Below are positions 33,925 to 43,148 of a stretch of DNA of 64,000 bases, piece after piece. The stretch comes from Chitinophaga sancti (GTDB lineage Bacteria > Bacteroidota > Bacteroidia > Chitinophagales > Chitinophagaceae). Position numbers and translations under genes: made by a program. The stretch spans positions 1,302,001-1,366,000 of the forward strand of contig NZ_CP139972.1 in assembly GCF_034424315.1 (NCBI RefSeq), written 5' to 3'. The number at the start of each line of letters is the position of its first letter. Position 1 is the first letter of the stretch. The notes below the pieces were generated by a model that did no database searches, was not told the DNA's origin, and worked only from the letters and a program-made list of their open reading frames with translations.

Positions 33925-34344
33925 ATGAATCAGGAATCAATTATCTGGAACTATATTCGTTCCAACCATGTACTGAGTTTGACAGGATATCACAACGGGG
34001 ATATCTGGGCCGCCAATATGTTCTATGCGGTGGACTATGAGCGGAAAAGACTGCTGTTCATGACTTCTGAGATAAATACGAGACATGGTGCCATGATGCT
34101 GGCAAACAGCCATGTAGTAGGCACGGTAAGTGATCAGACCCGCGACGTGGCACAGTTAAAAGGATTGCAGTATGCAGGTAAGGTGACCATTGTGAACACG
34201 AAGGATGCAATGGATATTTATATGCAACAGTTCCCTATGGCAAAACAACACCAGGAAACACTGTGGATGATCACTTTTACAGAATTGAAACTAACAGACA
34301 ACTCTGCTGGCTTTGGTACCAAATACACCTGGAACATTGAATAA
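33925..34344 (+). CDS. YhbP/pyridoxamine 5'-phosphate oxidase-like protein
   Basis: 139 residues. The opening IIWNYIRSNHVLSLTGYHNGDIWAANMFYAVDYERKRLLFMT matches the split-barrel flavin-binding fold of the UPF0306/YhbP group, with the later VSDQTRDVAQLKGLQYAGKV segment. Such proteins bind FMN or a related cofactor; no substrate is known. It is monocistronic. A remnant resembling the flavin prenyltransferase gene ubiX begins at its stop codon. Confidence 0.8.
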   Translation: MNQESIIWNYIRSNHVLSLTGYHNGDIWAANMFYAVDYERKRLLFMTSEINTRHGAMMLANSHVVGTVSDQTRDVAQLKGLQYAGKVTIVNTKDAMDIYMQQFPMAKQHQETLWMITFTELKLTDNSAGFGTKYTWNIE

Positions 34345-34455
34345 GATTATCTTCGGCATTAGTGGCCGAATCGGAATACAGTAAAGGCGCTGAAATTATT
34401 ACATGACCAGGATGTGGAGACACACCTGGTCATTAGTTTGCCAGTGACCCTATGA
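34337..34455 (+). pseudogene. Fragment resembling the start of ubiX (flavin prenyltransferase)
   Basis: In one frame the bases read NKIIFGISG, and after a shift near 34368 the other frame reads VKALKLLHDQDVETHLVIS. Together these match the first ~38 residues I associate with UbiX, M-N-K-I-I-x-G-I-S-G...ETHLVIS. The rest of the gene is absent and a stop follows. It starts within the last codons of the YhbP-like gene. The remainder of this 358-bp gap holds no gene. Confidence 0.5.
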
Positions 34456-34645
34456 CACACCCTATTGAGATGCAGCATTGAAAAATCTTACCCTCCATCA
34501 ACACCCCAAAATCATTCTGTACACTATTTAAATCCCCCTGTATTAACCGCAAAAATCCCCTCCCCCAATAGCAATAAATATGGAATAATTGCCGTCTCCC
34601 AGGGCAATATCCATAGCAAACACTACCAGGTATAAACGCAGGCTC

Positions 34646-34662
34646 CTACAGAATTTCTACAG
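34646..34662 (+). promoter_or_regulatory. Candidate OmpR-type direct repeat
   Basis: CTACAG at 34646-34651 and 34657-34662, 11 bp apart, lies about 40 bp before the response regulator ATG. Tandem half-sites with an 11-bp step are typical of OmpR/PhoB-class regulators, suggesting autoregulation. The motif is short, so chance is possible. Confidence 0.35.
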
Positions 34663-34702
34663 TTTTCCACATTACATTCGCAGGTAGCAGAAATGACCTT
34701 GC

Positions 34703-35380
34703 ATGAAAGTATTAATTATAGAGGACGAGAAAAATCTTTCAGATAGCATTTGCCAGTACCTGGCTGATGAGAACTTCCTTTGCGAGGTCGCCGATACCTT
34801 CGATACGGCCATGGAAAAAATATCCCTGTATGATTACATGTGCATTATCCTGGACATTAATCTGCCTGGTGGTAGTGGGCTCGAGTTATTGAGAGAATTG
34901 AAAAGGAATAATAAGAACGATGGAGTGCTGATCATCTCTGCCAGGAATTCCCTGGATGATAAGGTATATGGTCTTAAAGCCGGGGCGGATGACTATCTCT
35001 CCAAGCCTTTTCACCTGCCGGAATTGTCGGCCCGTGTAGCTGCCATTATCAGGCGAAAATCATTCAATGGCAATACTATCATCGTTTTCGAAGAGCTGCA
35101 ATTAAACCTGGGTGATAAAACCGCGATTGTCAATGAAAGGGCGATCGACCTGACGAGAAAGGAATACGATCTCTTATTATATTTTATCAGCAACAAGAAT
35201 AAGGTGATCAGTAAGAGCGCGATTGCAGAACATATCTGTGGAGATGAAATGGATCTCTCCGGCAGTTATGATTTCCTGTACAGTCATATTAAGAACCTGC
35301 GCAGGAAACTCGTGCAGTCAGGCTGCCCCGATTACATCAAGTCCGTATATGGTATGGGCTACAAATTATCCCTTTCATGA
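34703..35380 (+). CDS. OmpR family response regulator
   Basis: 225 residues. The receiver domain has Glu7-Asp8 in the acidic pocket, phospho-acceptor Asp51 (IILDINLPGGSG) and the conserved Lys in LSKPF near residue 100. The C-terminal winged helix follows, with IDLTRKEYDLLLYFISNKNKVISKSAI and KNLRRKLVQSGCPDYIKSVYGMGYKL. The stop overlaps the kinase start (ATGA), so the pair is translationally coupled. The stimulus is not known. Confidence 0.93.
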   Translation: MKVLIIEDEKNLSDSICQYLADENFLCEVADTFDTAMEKISLYDYMCIILDINLPGGSGLELLRELKRNNKNDGVLIISARNSLDDKVYGLKAGADDYLSKPFHLPELSARVAAIIRRKSFNGNTIIVFEELQLNLGDKTAIVNERAIDLTRKEYDLLLYFISNKNKVISKSAIAEHICGDEMDLSGSYDFLYSHIKNLRRKLVQSGCPDYIKSVYGMGYKLSLS

Positions 35381-36621
35381 AACTCCTGACCCGGTATAAC
35401 CGCATCAACCTGCTTTCTACGATTGCGATCTTTCTATTGTCGGGTATTGCCTTCTTCTTTGCCCTTCACCTGACCTTATTAAAACAAATGGATGAAGACC
35501 TGCGGATTGAACAACGGGAGATCACCAATTATGTAGCCATTCATGGGAAACTTTTTACGCCGGTGGAAGTGAAGGACCAGGAGACCATCATCGAGAAAGC
35601 AGGCAAACCCTATGAAAAAGAAAAATTCAAAACGGTCAAAGCCAGCAATAATGAGAACTACCGGCAATTATGCTTTGCCATACAGGTAGGCGATGAATGG
35701 TATAATATAAAGGTGCGGAAATCGCTGGAGGCGACAGAGCACATCACCCAAACCGTATTTACGATTACTTTTTGTACCATCTTACTGGTACTGCTACTGA
35801 CAGTATTGATTAACAGTACCATTCTTAAAAAACTCTGGCAACCGTTTTACAGCTCCCTCCATCTATTGCAACGCTTCAAAGTGAATAACGGGGAGCCCCT
35901 AATCCTTCCATCCAGCACGATCGATGAATTTGCTTTTATGAACAGCATCCTGGAACGCACTACTTCCAAGGCCATCCAGGATTATGAAAGATTGAAAGAA
36001 TTTACCGAGAATGCTTCCCATGAATTACAGACACCGCTTTCGATCATCCGGTCTAAACTGGAAATGATGATGCAGGGAGAGAACCTGACGGAGTACCAGT
36101 TTGATGCATTGCAAAGTGCCTCTGAAGCACTTGACCGCCTGGCACGCATGAACCAGTCACTCCTGTTGCTGACAAAAATAGAAAACGAACAGTTTACCTA
36201 TAAATCGATCGTGGACCTGACGCAGATTGTAAAACAGAAAGCGGCCCAGTTCAATGAGATCTGGCAGGATAAATCACTGAATATCTCGCTGGACGTGCAG
36301 CCCATACAGTTACATACCAATAAGGAGCTGATAGAACTATTGCTCAATAACCTGTTCAGTAATGCAACCCGTCATAATTATGAAAACGGGCATATTCATA
36401 TTACCTTAAAACAGCACCGGCTTTGTATTTCAAATACGGGTCATCCAGCGGCACTGAACCGGAAGCATTTGTTCCAGCGGTTTTATAACCCGTCAAACAG
36501 TAGTACCAGTAATGGGCTTGGACTGGCCGTGATACAACAGATATGTACGGCCTCCGGTTTTAATGTGGCCTATGATTTTGAAGACGGCTTACATATATTT
36601 ACAATTACCTTTACGGTATAA
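35377..36621 (+). CDS. Two-component sensor histidine kinase
   Basis: 414 residues. Two membrane helices (about 12-36 and 126-148) flank a periplasmic loop of some 90 residues that reads like a small sensor domain. Then come a linker and the HisKA domain with His215 in ENASHELQTPLS, and an HATPase with LLNNLFSNATRHN (N-box) and SNGLGLAVIQQI (G-box). The partner is the OmpR regulator overlapping by four bases. The periplasmic segment is rich in Lys/Glu and gives no hint of ligand. Confidence 0.92.
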   Translation: MKLLTRYNRINLLSTIAIFLLSGIAFFFALHLTLLKQMDEDLRIEQREITNYVAIHGKLFTPVEVKDQETIIEKAGKPYEKEKFKTVKASNNENYRQLCFAIQVGDEWYNIKVRKSLEATEHITQTVFTITFCTILLVLLLTVLINSTILKKLWQPFYSSLHLLQRFKVNNGEPLILPSSTIDEFAFMNSILERTTSKAIQDYERLKEFTENASHELQTPLSIIRSKLEMMMQGENLTEYQFDALQSASEALDRLARMNQSLLLLTKIENEQFTYKSIVDLTQIVKQKAAQFNEIWQDKSLNISLDVQPIQLHTNKELIELLLNNLFSNATRHNYENGHIHITLKQHRLCISNTGHPAALNRKHLFQRFYNPSNSSTSNGLGLAVIQQICTASGFNVAYDFEDGLHIFTITFTV

Positions 36622-36683
36622 ACACTAAAGGTTTATGTGGGTATACGAATACTGCAGTTACAGTTCTATGTGGTATGCAGACA

Positions 36684-37097
36684 TTACCGAATCAACACAA
36701 AGGTGCCCGCCATAATCAGTACCGCCCCCACAACCGTTTTATAATCGAGACTTTCTTTGAGCAGGACAGCAGAAAGCACGATCGCTATCGCCACACTCAA
36801 TTTATCGATCGGCGCCACTTTCGACACCGGGCCAATCGCAAGCGCCTTGAAATAAAAGATCCAGGAAAGCCCTGTGGCCACACCACTCAGGGTTAAAAAT
36901 AAGAGATGCCGCTTTGTCAATGCCTGCAGGTCCTTCGCTTCCCCACCTGCGAACACAATCCCCCAGGCAATAACCAGGATCACTACAGTTCGGATCGCAG
37001 TAGCCAGGTTACTATTGATACCCTGTAACCCGAACTTGGCCAGAACAGCGGTAAGGCCTGCGAAAAGCGCCGAAAGAAGCGCGTAATATCTCCACAT
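36684..37097 (-). CDS. EamA/DMT family transporter, half-size
   Basis: 137 residues with five predicted membrane segments, corresponding to a single EamA repeat; full-size members have two and about 300 residues. The sequence follows the family: FAGLTAVLAKFGLQGINSNLATAIRT, then GVATGLSWIFYFKALAIGPVSKVAPIDKLSVAIAI and the closing GAVLIMAGTFVLI. Half-size proteins of this kind work as dimers. Substrate unknown. Convergent with the histidine kinase gene. Confidence 0.85.
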   Translation of the reverse strand: MWRYYALLSALFAGLTAVLAKFGLQGINSNLATAIRTVVILVIAWGIVFAGGEAKDLQALTKRHLLFLTLSGVATGLSWIFYFKALAIGPVSKVAPIDKLSVAIAIVLSAVLLKESLDYKTVVGAVLIMAGTFVLIR

Positions 37098-37449
37098 AAT
37101 CTAAATAAATTCAAAAGTCAGGAAAAGTAGTATGCGTGAGCAGGTCATACAAACCCACCCTGCAACCACAACCCAGGAAGAACAGCCTACCTAACCAGCT
37201 GATACATACCGATACTGCAAACGATGGCAGAAACGAACAGGGCAAAAACAGGTAACGGATACGGGTACTATCATTTAATAATTTCAATTATCTGTTGCCC
37301 CGACAATCCCCCAAATCCTGCTGCCAGTCTTATAACTGCTAAGGATACCCCCTAATCCGAAAAATAAAAGTATAGGACAATTCTGGAGAAAATCTGATAT
37401 TTGTAATCATAACCGAACCCTGAAAAAAGAAAACCCTCAATCCAAGTAA
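37098..37449. other. Gap without recognisable features
   Basis: Divergent gap of 352 bp between the EamA-like and NarL-like genes. I find no gene, array or strong palindrome. GATATTTG near 37391 is one base off the -7 consensus and could belong to the NarL-like gene. Confidence 0.4.
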
Positions 37450-38094
37450 ATGATGCAACAGTCAATGTCCCCAAGGTTCAAGGTAGGAGTAATCGAAGAA
37501 GATACTAATTACCGCCATGAGCTAGTTATGAACATCTCAAGACACACAGATCTTTCCGTATGTTTACACACCGCAACAACAATCGCTGCACAAAGTTTTA
37601 TGCAGCAACAACCCCATCTCTTACTACTGGGCATGCCGCCGGACACCCAACAGCGTATGGAAGAGATCCAGCTTTTGAAGTCTATGCAACCAGCTATGCT
37701 GCTGGTAGTGATGACACCTGATGAAAATCCGCAGGTGATACAACGTGCTTTTGAAAAAGGCGCGGATGGTTACCTGCTGAAAACGGACCTGTTCCACAAC
37801 ATCAACCGAAAACTGGTGCATATGCTGGAGTATGATCAACCAGTGGTCAGTCAGCAGCTTTTCAGGTATATGCTTTACCGTAACAGACCGGAAAAGCCAT
37901 TATCCAGCTCCAACCTGACCAGAAAAGAAAAAGAGATCACCGATCTTGTATTGGAAGGGCTACCGTATAAAACGATCGCGGCACAATTGAATTTAAGTCT
38001 CAATACAATTCAATACCACATGAAGAACATATTCTTCAAACTGGGTATTAAAACCAAATCTGAACTCTTCAAAATGTATTATCACCAAACCTGA
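37450..38094 (+). CDS. NarL/LuxR-type regulator with pseudo-receiver domain
   Basis: 214 residues. The receiver-like domain (about 10-125) keeps the acidic pocket Glu16-Glu17-Asp18, Thr89 and Lys111 (YLLK), but the position that should hold the phospho-acceptor Asp is Gly61 (PHLLLLGMPP). It therefore cannot be phosphorylated in the usual way. The C-terminal LuxR helix-turn-helix (LTRKEKEITDLVLEGLPYKTIAAQLNLSLNTIQYHMKNIFFKLGI) is intact. No kinase is adjacent. It precedes a SusC/D pair on the same strand after a strong terminator and may regulate it. Confidence 0.88.
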   Translation: MMQQSMSPRFKVGVIEEDTNYRHELVMNISRHTDLSVCLHTATTIAAQSFMQQQPHLLLLGMPPDTQQRMEEIQLLKSMQPAMLLVVMTPDENPQVIQRAFEKGADGYLLKTDLFHNINRKLVHMLEYDQPVVSQQLFRYMLYRNRPEKPLSSSNLTRKEKEITDLVLEGLPYKTIAAQLNLSLNTIQYHMKNIFFKLGIKTKSELFKMYYHQT

Positions 38095-38192
38095 ATTGAA
38101 GGCTCCGTGAATTATCCAGGAACGGAAGCACGAAGCATGTTTCGTAAGTAAAAGGTATTGGGATCTGTTTTTTAAGAATCCCCGGGCTACAA

Positions 38193-38230
38193 GGAGCTGT
38201 CTCTAACTTTTGAGACAGCTCCTTTTGTTT
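38193..38230 (+). terminator. Strong intrinsic terminator
   Basis: Perfect 11-bp stem GGAGCTGTCTC / GAGACAGCTCC (38193-38203, 38212-38222) with an eight-base loop and a TTTTGTTTTT tract. It ends the NarL-like transcript and isolates the SusC/D operon, whose promoter must lie in the following 150 bp. Confidence 0.92.
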
Positions 38231-38382
38231 TTAAAAAAATATATCTACATTGTAGAAGTGTCAATTGTACATCTATTATTCCATGTTATAACGCGCAATA
38301 AAACAACTATGTCCTGACCCGCCATCAGGCAGACGAATAATATTCAACTGTAACCAATTCATCAATTAAATTAAATTCCCTT

Positions 38383-41300
38383 ATGACAAACAGCCCGCTG
38401 CGCCTGACCCGGCGCAAAACTCCTATTCTATTTATGCTGTTGCTCTTTCCCTTTCTGGCCAGTGCCCAGAAGAAGATCACAGGCCAGGTGACTGACGCCG
38501 AAACAAACAACCCGGTATTCAAAGCAGCCGTCATGATCAAAGGCTCGCAAAAAGGCACCTACACCGACGAGAAAGGCCAGTATACCATCGATGCACCCGC
38601 AGGCAGCACCCTGCTCTTTACCTCGATGGAATACGAATTGTCCGAAATAGCTGTAGGCAACACGACCACTATCAATGTATCCCTCAAACCCAAAGTCTCG
38701 GGCTTGAATGAAGTGGTGGTCATTGGCTATGGTACCGTGAAAAGGAAAGACCTCACCGGTGCCATCGCGTCTATCAAGGCCGCTGATATCAAAACTGAGG
38801 GCGTAAGCAACATTGGCCGCTCCCTGCAGGGTAAACTCCCCGGGGTAAGCGTAGAATCGGCCGGTGGCGATCCCGGTTCCGGTACCCGTATCCTTATCAG
38901 GGGCGTAGGTACCCTCAATAATGCAAACCCGCTCTACCTCGTGGATGGCGTGCAGGTAGCCAATATCAACAACATTGCCCCCGGTGATATTGAAAGTATG
39001 GATGTGCTCAAAGATGCCTCGGCCGCTGCGATCTATGGTTCCCGTGCGGCCAACGGTGTCGTGCTGGTGACCACCCGGAACGGTAAAGCAGGCAAACCTG
39101 CCTTCAATTTCAGAACCAATCTTGGCGCTCAGACCCTGGCAAAAAAATACGAAGTGCTCAATGCAGAAGAATGGGCAACCGTGAGCAATGCAGCACACGA
39201 CGCCGGCAATGGTGGCGCAGGCCTTCCACGGCTCGATATAGCCGCTAATCCGTCCTCCCTGGGCGCTGGTACTGACTGGCAGAAAGCCATCTACAAAACG
39301 GCTCCTATTCAACAATATTACCTGAGCGCATCCGGCGGTTCAGATTTCTCCCGCTACAGCGTATCCGGTGAATACACCGACCAGCGGGGTATTGTAGACA
39401 TGACCGGTTATAAACGCTACGGTGTACGCGCAAAAACAGAATCAACCAAAGGCATCATTAAATTTGGCCAGACCTTTCTCGCTACCCGCGAAAAATGGAA
39501 CCAGATGAGCACCGGCTGGGGTGGCCAGGGAGGTAATGCCGTAGGCTCCGCCATGAAGATGATCCCCGTGTACCAGATCTATGATGCAAACGCCATTGGT
39601 GGCTATAGCGGGCCTTCCGGTTCCGTAGTAAATATACCCAATCCCGTGGCCATCCTGCACCTCGAAGATGTGAGCTATGAACTGACCTCCTTCCTCGCGA
39701 ATGCCTATGCGGAGGTCGCCATCCTCCCCTACCTGAAATACCGGTTCAACCTGGGTTATACTACCTCCTTTGGCACGACAGATGATTATGTGCGCCGCCA
39801 CGTAGCAGGTGATCTCTTCCAGCAAAAGACCAACGACATGAGCCGTGTACAGGAAAGGAACCAACTGGTATTGCTGGAGAACACCCTGAATTTTAACAGG
39901 GACTTTGGCAAGCATTCCATCCAGGCTTTGGCCGGCTACAGCTATCAAAAGACCCGCTACAATTACAACCGCATGGCGAAAACCAACCTGCCCGATGGTA
40001 TCAAGGAACTGGATGCCGCATCAGGTACCGCAACTGTGGGTGGCAACAGTGCTGAAAGCGTACTGCTGTCTACGTTAGGCCGTGTGATCTATACTTACGA
40101 TAACCGTTACCTGCTCACGGCCAGCTTCCGTCGCGATGGTTCCTCCCGCTTTGCGGCTTCCAACCGATATGGTAATTTCCCTTCTGTAGCTGTTGGCTGG
40201 AACATTCATAATGAACATTTCTGGCACGTAGACCCAAAGATTGTATCAGCCCTGAAACTGAGAGCCAGTTACGGTATCCTGGGTAACCAGGAAATAGGCG
40301 ACTACCAGTATAGTGCTGCCATCGCTTCGAATATCAACTACGTGCTCGGTGCTACGCAGCAGAAATGGTTTGGCGCGATCCAGACCGCCTACGCCTCTCC
40401 CAACATCAAGTGGGAAAATACGGCTACTACCAACCTGGGTGTAGATGTCAGTTTCCTGAAAGGAGCACTGAATGCCAGCGTGGATTACTTCTTCAAGAAA
40501 ACAACGGATGTATTACTGAATGTGCCGATCCCTGGCTCTGCCGGCGCATCTACCTCTCCTGTCGTGAATGCAGGTACCATCCAGAACAAAGGGATTGAAC
40601 TCGGTATGAATTATACCAACCATATCGGTGCTTTCAATTATAATATATACGGTACTATCTCTGCCGTGAAAAACAAGGTGATCGAACTGGGTACCGGTAC
40701 GCAACAGATCTTTGGTGGTCAGCCTACGCATCACGGCGCTTCTTCTACATTGACAGAAGCAGGTGGAGAAGTGACGGGGTTCTACCTGATCAAAGCGGAA
40801 GGGATCTTTCAGTCGCAAGAGGAAGTCAATGCCTACAAAGACAAGAACGGTAAGCTGATCCAGCCTTACGCGGCTCCTGGTGATATCAAATTCCTGGACG
40901 CCAATGGAGACGGCATCATCAGTAGTGCAGACCGCGTACACCTGGGCAGTCCCTTCCCGGATTTTGAATACGGTATCGGCTTCAATGTCTCTGCCCATCA
41001 CTTCGACCTGAATGTATACCTGCAGGGTGTATCAGGTAATAAAATTTATAATGGTGTAAGACAGGATATGGAAGGAATGAACCTGGAATACAACTATGCC
41101 AAAACCACGCTGCAGGCATGGACGCCGGCGCACCATACCGATATGCCGAGAGCTGTGATTGATGATCCGAACCTGAACTCACAGACCTCTTCCCGCTTCC
41201 TGGAAAGTGGTTCATACCTGCGAATGAAAACCCTGCAACTGGGCTATACAGTTCCTGATTTCATCAATGCTAAGCTGCACACCACTTCCCTGAGAGCCTA

Positions 41301-41457
41301 TGTAAGTGCAGACAATCTATTCACCATTACAAAATATAAGGGCTTCAATCCGGACCTTGGCCGTACCGGCACTATCCTTGACAGGGGCGTAGACTATGGT
41401 CATGTGGCGTATCCACTGGCCAGGGTATTGTCTGCCGGCATCCAATTATCCTTCTAA
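38383..41457 (+). CDS. SusC/RagA family TonB-linked outer membrane protein
   Basis: 1024 residues. A signal peptide (ending LASAQ near 26) is followed by a carboxypeptidase D-like repeat (KKITGQVTDAETNNPVFKAAVMIKG), the plug domain with NEVVVIGYGTVKRKDLTGAIASI, LQGKLPGVSVESAGGDPGSGTRILIRGVGTL and DVLKDASAAAIYGSRAANGVVLVTT, and a 22-strand barrel ending AGIQLSF. No STN domain is present, so no FecR-type signalling is expected. It imports glycans or oligosaccharides with the SusD protein encoded next. No glycoside hydrolase is adjacent, so the substrate is unclear. Confidence 0.95.
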   Translation: MTNSPLRLTRRKTPILFMLLLFPFLASAQKKITGQVTDAETNNPVFKAAVMIKGSQKGTYTDEKGQYTIDAPAGSTLLFTSMEYELSEIAVGNTTTINVSLKPKVSGLNEVVVIGYGTVKRKDLTGAIASIKAADIKTEGVSNIGRSLQGKLPGVSVESAGGDPGSGTRILIRGVGTLNNANPLYLVDGVQVANINNIAPGDIESMDVLKDASAAAIYGSRAANGVVLVTTRNGKAGKPAFNFRTNLGAQTLAKKYEVLNAEEWATVSNAAHDAGNGGAGLPRLDIAANPSSLGAGTDWQKAIYKTAPIQQYYLSASGGSDFSRYSVSGEYTDQRGIVDMTGYKRYGVRAKTESTKGIIKFGQTFLATREKWNQMSTGWGGQGGNAVGSAMKMIPVYQIYDANAIGGYSGPSGSVVNIPNPVAILHLEDVSYELTSFLANAYAEVAILPYLKYRFNLGYTTSFGTTDDYVRRHVAGDLFQQKTNDMSRVQERNQLVLLENTLNFNRDFGKHSIQALAGYSYQKTRYNYNRMAKTNLPDGIKELDAASGTATVGGNSAESVLLSTLGRVIYTYDNRYLLTASFRRDGSSRFAASNRYGNFPSVAVGWNIHNEHFWHVDPKIVSALKLRASYGILGNQEIGDYQYSAAIASNINYVLGATQQKWFGAIQTAYASPNIKWENTATTNLGVDVSFLKGALNASVDYFFKKTTDVLLNVPIPGSAGASTSPVVNAGTIQNKGIELGMNYTNHIGAFNYNIYGTISAVKNKVIELGTGTQQIFGGQPTHHGASSTLTEAGGEVTGFYLIKAEGIFQSQEEVNAYKDKNGKLIQPYAAPGDIKFLDANGDGIISSADRVHLGSPFPDFEYGIGFNVSAHHFDLNVYLQGVSGNKIYNGVRQDMEGMNLEYNYAKTTLQAWTPAHHTDMPRAVIDDPNLNSQTSSRFLESGSYLRMKTLQLGYTVPDFINAKLHTTSLRAYVSADNLFTITKYKGFNPDLGRTGTILDRGVDYGHVAYPLARVLSAGIQLSF

Positions 41458-41480
41458 TTCATCTAAACAAGAACACCATT

Positions 41481-43007
41481 ATGAATAAGCTAACATATAT
41501 TCTTCTTGCAGGTGTGCTCCTGGCCAGCTGTTCGAAGACATCACTGGAACTGACCAATCCAAATCAAATTACTACGGAGACTTACTGGAAAACAGAAGAT
41601 GATGTAAAAAGCGCGCTGGCAGCCACTTATGCCCTGTTTAAAAACGTGGACGGAGGATTCTGGGGCGTAAGAGGCGTAGAACTTTCCAATGGCAGAGGGG
41701 ATGATTTCTTTATCAGGAATGATGTGCCTTACCTGTACCAGTTATCGACCTTCACGAATACGCCGGACAATTCAGCGTCTACGAATGTATGGAATGTAGC
41801 CTACCGTGCTATTTTCCGTGCCAACCAGATATTGGTGCATATCGATGGTGTAAGCGGACTTTCTGCGGAGGCAAAGAAAGCATACATCGCCGAAGCAAAA
41901 TTCATCCGGGGATTGAATGAATACGTGCTTGTGATCAATTTCGGCGATGTGCCGCTACGTACCACGATCCCGGCATCTACGGCGGAATATTTCGTGGCCA
42001 AGTCGCCCGCTGCCGATGTATGGGCACAGGTGATCAAAGACTTCTCCGAAGCAGCAGCAGATCTGCCGATGAGTTATGATAACGCCAATCGTGGCCGTGC
42101 AACGAAGGGTGCAGCACTGGGTTTCCTGGGTAAATCGTATGTATATACGAAAGACTGGGCCAAGGCAGAGAGTACTTTGAAACAACTGACCACGGCACCT
42201 TTTAGCTACCAGTTGCTGGCGAACTATGGCGATAATTTTACAGCGGCCAATGATAATAATGCGGAATCATTATTTGAAATACAGGTACAGGATGTAGGAG
42301 GTACCAATCCATGGGCGGGTGAAAATGCCAATGAGGGACTGGGGGTGACGACAGCCCAGGAGTTTGCGCCATCAGAGGCCAGTGGCTGGTTTGAAGTGGC
42401 GCCGACTGACAAGCTCTTTAATGAGTTTCAGCAGGAGAAAACCACCAGTGGTGATTTTGATTCCAGGATGTATGCCACCTTATTCTGGGATTACCCGGGA
42501 GCGGTATTTTACAAGAAGCCGTTTTCTGCCTATACGCTGCCTTTCGGATTTAAGTCTTATTATAAGAAATACCAGAACTATAACCAGGCGGAGGAACTGA
42601 CGGGGAGCAGCGGCGCATCGGACGATATGTCTGACATCAATGAAAAGGCGATGCGCTATGCAGATGTATTGTTATTGCTGGCAGAAAGTGTAACGATGCA
42701 GGGCAGACCGGCGGATGCGGTTCCTTATGTTACGGCGATCAGGAACAGGGCGGGATTGCCCGCATTGGCGGCAGGCCTGGACCAGGCAAACATGATGAAA
42801 GAGATCCGGCACCAGCGATTTTTGGAATTTGCCCGGGAAGGACAGCGTTTTTATGATTTACAACGCTGGGGAATACTGAAAAATGAGATTGCGAATAGTG
42901 ACAAGGTGGGTAAGTTGTACTTTGTATCACCGAAGCATGAGTTCTTCCCGATCCCACAGGACGAGATCAATTCAAACCCGGAGATGATACAGAACAGTAA
43001 CTGGTAA
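41481..43007 (+). CDS. SusD/RagB family outer membrane lipoprotein
   Basis: 508 residues. The leader MNKLTYILLAGVLLASCSK has a lipobox Cys17 for surface lipoprotein anchoring. The TPR-like SusD fold is evident: NPNQITTETYWKTEDDVKSALAATYALFKNV, AKFIRGLNEYVLVINFGDVPL near residue 145, RYADVLLLLAESVTMQ, IRHQRFLEFAREGQRFYDLQRWG, and the closing FFPIPQDEINSNP. It binds the glycan and caps the SusC barrel encoded 23 bp upstream. An elaborate terminator follows. Confidence 0.95.
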   Translation: MNKLTYILLAGVLLASCSKTSLELTNPNQITTETYWKTEDDVKSALAATYALFKNVDGGFWGVRGVELSNGRGDDFFIRNDVPYLYQLSTFTNTPDNSASTNVWNVAYRAIFRANQILVHIDGVSGLSAEAKKAYIAEAKFIRGLNEYVLVINFGDVPLRTTIPASTAEYFVAKSPAADVWAQVIKDFSEAAADLPMSYDNANRGRATKGAALGFLGKSYVYTKDWAKAESTLKQLTTAPFSYQLLANYGDNFTAANDNNAESLFEIQVQDVGGTNPWAGENANEGLGVTTAQEFAPSEASGWFEVAPTDKLFNEFQQEKTTSGDFDSRMYATLFWDYPGAVFYKKPFSAYTLPFGFKSYYKKYQNYNQAEELTGSSGASDDMSDINEKAMRYADVLLLLAESVTMQGRPADAVPYVTAIRNRAGLPALAAGLDQANMMKEIRHQRFLEFAREGQRFYDLQRWGILKNEIANSDKVGKLYFVSPKHEFFPIPQDEINSNPEMIQNSNW

Positions 43008-43011
43008 TTAA

Positions 43012-43103
43012 AGCGCCTGGATCAAAAGTAAAATTACCCGGTTTCGATCCGGGTTACAGCAGGTTAGTATGCCGCTACTTTTGATCCAGGCGCTCTTTTT
43101 TTT
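43012..43103 (+). terminator. Large terminator hairpin after the SusC/D operon
   Basis: 19-bp perfect arms AGCGCCTGGATCAAAAGTA (43012-43030) and its complement (43076-43094), followed by an eight-T run. The 45-base interior holds a second small stem ACCCGG / CCGGGT (43036-43041, 43049-43054), giving a branched structure. Confidence 0.92.
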
Positions 43104-43148
43104 CACAGGCATCAATTTTGATTTACATTAGGTAGTCAAACAAACAAT

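Noticed and set aside
38428..39315. 295-codon minus-strand frame
   Set aside because: Antisense shadow of the SusC plug-domain coding region.
43031..43060. tRNA-like T-arm (CCCGG-TTTCGAT-CCGGG)
   Set aside because: No acceptor stem, D-arm or anticodon arm can be built around it; it is the inner stem of a terminator.
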